Assembly: GCA_036897625.1 (NCBI GenBank)
Contig: JAYMTA010001026.1
Span: forward strand, 1-22,299
DNA length: 22,299 nt
Direction: 5' to 3'
DNA from: Pelargonium cotyledonis
Taxonomy: Eukaryota; Streptophyta; Magnoliopsida; Geraniales; Geraniaceae
Shown: piece by piece, positions 19,741-22,299 of the stretch
Layout: the number at the start of each line of letters is the position of its first letter
Position numbering within the stretch: position 1 is the stretch's first letter
Position numbers and translations under genes: made by a program
Notes under the pieces: generated by a model
What the model was told of the DNA's origin: nothing
The model's database searches: none
Seen by the model: only the letters and a program-made list of their open reading frames with translations

Positions 19741-20064
19741 GAGCTTCCAGTTTGAGTCCCTGTCAGACGAGGATTAGTCTAAATAGTCTTCAATTATACT
19801 ACTCCTGGCTCCTTGTACTTTCGACAATAATTTTGGCTATCTTGATGATAATGCTTATACTAAACATCTTCGTAAGTCTATTGTTTGCTTTTGTTTCTTG
19901 GCTTCTTGCATCTTGTGTTTCATGAGTGCTTGTTTTTTAAAAATTTTGTGTCTGGTGCTTGACCTTTGTGAACATTTGTTGGCTCTCCCGTTGTAGTTGT
20001 GTCTTCTTTCAAGAGATGCTGCATACTACGGGGAAGATGTCACCGCTTTCCCATAATGTGGTAT
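19741..20064 (+). other. AT-rich spacer between coding remnant and tandem array
   Basis: T-rich non-coding sequence with no gene or repeat unit recognised. The array units start at 20065. Confidence 0.5.
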
Positions 20065-20957
20065 GATGCATGGTTATGCCTTTCGAATGAGATATCATAA
20101 CTCGCCGACTTACTTCATTCAAGATGATGTGTGGCTATGTCCGCATGGTACCATAACGGGCCGGCTTATTCACTTACGATGCGTGGTCAGGTCCCCATGA
20201 TGTTATAGCGCACCGGCTTATTCATAAAAGAATGATGTGTGGCTATGTCTGCATGATACCATAACGCGCCGGGTTACTCATTTAAGAAGCATGGTTAGGT
20301 CCTCATGTTATCAAAACGCTCGGGCTTACTCATCCAAGGTGATGTGTGGCTATGTCCGCATGGTACCATAATGCACCAGCTTATTCATTTAAGATGTGTG
20401 GTTAGGTCCTCATGGAACCATAGCGCATCGGCTTAATCATAGAAGGCGATGTGGGGTCAGGTCCTCTGGATAGAAACCGTGACGTGCTGACTTACTTATT
20501 TAAGGCGATGTATGGATACGTCTGAATGATACCATAACGCATCGGCTTATTCATTTAAGATGCATGGTTAGGTCCTCATGGAACCATAGCGCGCCGGTTT
20601 ACTCATAGAAGGCGAAGCGTGGTCAGGTCCTCCGGAGAGATCCCGTGACGCGCCGGCTTATTCATTCAGGGCGATGCTTAGATACATCCACATGATACCA
20701 TAACGTGCCAACTTATTCATTTAAGATGCATGGTTAGGTCCTCATAGAACCATAGCGCGCTGGCTTACTCATAAAAGGCGATGTGTGGTCAGGTCCTCCA
20801 GAGAGAAACCGTGACGCGCCAGCATACTCAATCAAGGTGATGCGTGGCTACGTCCGCATGATACCATAACACGCTGGCTTATTCATTTAAGATGCGTGGT
20901 TAGGTCCTCATAGAACCATAGCGCGCCGGCTAACTCATAGAAGGCGATGCATGGTTA
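20065..20957 (+). repeat. Tandem array with 166-bp three-part higher-order repeat
   Basis: About 17 related units of 52-59 bp, each starting GATG(C/T)(A/G)TGG and containing a CATA(A/G)CGC(G/A)CCGGCTTA-like core. From 20341 they form a strict A-B-C order: A is 52 bp, B is 55 bp and C is 59 bp. Trimers start at 20341, 20507, 20673 and 20839, exactly 166 bp apart with no indels. Before 20341 the units alternate A-like and B-like without a C. The last unit (20946) is cut after about 12 bp by the fossil that follows. Confidence 0.9.
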
Positions 20958-22299
20958 GTGGTGTGCGTCCGACAAGTATACCAGAGTCTACCTCGTAATA
21001 ATAGGATGGTGAAGTCTGGGTCGTCAAATCCACAAGGAGTTAGAGAGGGACTCAATGAGGGGCCTTAGTGATAGCACAAAATTAACTAGAAAAACCAATA
21101 AACAAATATCTTGGGATGTGATATGTTTGCAATTTTGCACATGCAAAGGAACAGTTTGAAGAATGAGATAGAGTAATAAGCGCAATTGGAGATTGTGTAC
21201 CTGGTTGCTTGATGAAAGCGTGAATGGGATGTAGTCAACATCCACAGTTTGGTGGGGTGTTGCCTTGTTCAGTGTAAATTAAATTGTTTTGTTACTCTAG
21301 TAAACAAAAGTCCGCTATACACATGAAAAACGGACCCAGTTCTGCTTTGCTTGGCGTAAGACGTAATCTTACCCAATGATTTTATCCACTTGAGCTAATC
21401 CATGAAATGGGAGAACTCAAGCTATAATCTGAAATGGGGTTGTACAGGCCACATTAAGGCATTACACCCACAAATCATTGGAACTAGCTATTTTTCCGAA
21501 TCTACACTTGAACAATAAATGACAAGAACCCCACCTCTTTATGACCAACTACATCCCTATCACTTAAGGATTAGTTAGCTATAGATGTAATGTCACAAAC
21601 ACAAGGTATGATTAACACGGAAATTAAATGAATTTGCATTCATGATTAATGAAGGTAAAAGTAGAAATTGACAAAACAATTAAAATTGCATTCAAGTTGG
21701 AGAAATCAAATCATTCAACAAATATCCAGAAAATGTAAAAATCTCAATTGTGCCGTAGCCACAATATGATCGTACAAGCTTTCACAACCAAAATAGCTTC
21801 AATCTAACAAAAACTTCGGGAAATGAAAATGGAAAAGATGAAAAGAGACTTGAGAAGCTCTCTGAACATTAAGGGGGTGTGTGGGAGTGAAGAAGGATGC
21901 CTAGAACTCTTAACTTCAGGTCAAAAACCGAACCGAGAGCACACCCTTGATCCTTTGGAAGCTCGACTTTAAGTAGGCAAACAACACAGTGGGCGCCGCA
22001 GCGTCAAGCGTTGGCACCGCCACGCCATGAGAGTTTTAATGAAGTTGACCTCTTTGACCGGAGAAGATAGTGCGCGTTTGACTGGATTTTGAATTTTGAA
22101 CTTTTGCTGACGTGGCACTGAAGCGTGGAGAGCTGGAGCAATGACGTGGAGGGAAACGGTGGCGCCGTGGCGTTTCTAGCTAGGCGTTGCGGCACTGACT
22201 GGCAGTTTGTGTTTTTTGACGTTTTGACTTTGGTCTTTCGGCCTTCAATTGCATTCTAGCCTATGCTATCTGACCTGATTTATCAATAAACACTAAAAC
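20958..22299 (-). mobile_element. Second LTR-like non-coding fossil, continues past window
   Basis: The layout and orientation match the fossil at 3178-4748: at its left side a GACAAGTATACC block (GACAAGTGTACC there) followed by CAAATCCACAAGG, and farther right a GC-rich GGCGCCG/GGCGT region near CTGGCAGTTTGTG (CTGTCAGTTTGTG there). It holds no coding region in the window and its start lies outside. It interrupts the tandem array, so it arrived after the array formed. Confidence 0.4.

Overview
The window looks like nuclear DNA of a flowering plant, most likely a eudicot. Two things point there: a spliced G-type lectin S-receptor-like kinase gene of the CES101-like kind, and a dense mix of plant transposon families (Mutator-like, CACTA, Helitron-like, LTR-type fossils). 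I saw no tRNA, rRNA, CRISPR array or bacterial operon. A lamiid or asterid origin is only an impression.

Left third (1-6050). A GC-rich 27-bp minisatellite lies at the window edge. A minus-strand acidic reading frame at 335-555 is separated from its upstream sequence by a complete non-autonomous Mutator-like element (556-1875: 92-bp terminal inverted repeats, 9-bp target duplication, internal 20-bp tandem repeat, GC-rich possibly captured segment). Next come the minus-strand remnant of a putative plant transposon protein (about 2030-2980), one CACTA terminus (3048-3175), a non-coding LTR-like fossil in minus orientation (about 3178-4748), and about 1.3 kb of anonymous GC-richer DNA with diverged internal repeats.

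Middle (6500-13100). The one recognisable host gene is on the minus strand: nine exons from ATG at 12840 to stop at 6982. All splice sites are GT-AG, all phases agree, and the spliced frame is 836 codons including the terminator. It encodes signal peptide, B-lectin, short S-locus/PAN region, transmembrane segment and Ser/Thr kinase. A TGA at 8765-8767 replaces a conserved arginine five codons before the HRD motif, so the allele shown should lose the kinase catalytic lobe. A 248-bp CACTA miniature element with a CTG/CTG target duplication lies just 3' of the gene. An inverted-repeat MITE-like element sits in intron 7. A Helitron-type 3' terminus lies about 250 bp upstream of the ATG.

Right third (13640-22299). 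There is one end of a second Mutator-like element related to the first. It is followed by a transposon-like unit with two promoter-like TATA boxes on opposite strands (14451 minus, 15446 plus), a long leader and a broken plus-strand coding region (16831-19740) that includes a strong coiled coil. A tandem array at 20065-20957 follows, built as a three-part higher-order repeat with an exact 166-bp period. The array is cut off by another minus-strand LTR-like fossil that runs past the window end.

Apart from the kinase gene, little here looks like functional host coding sequence. The signals most worth a second look are the nonsense codon in an otherwise intact receptor kinase, the Mutator-like family with 31-bp terminal repeats, and the 166-bp higher-order repeat next to the coiled-coil element.
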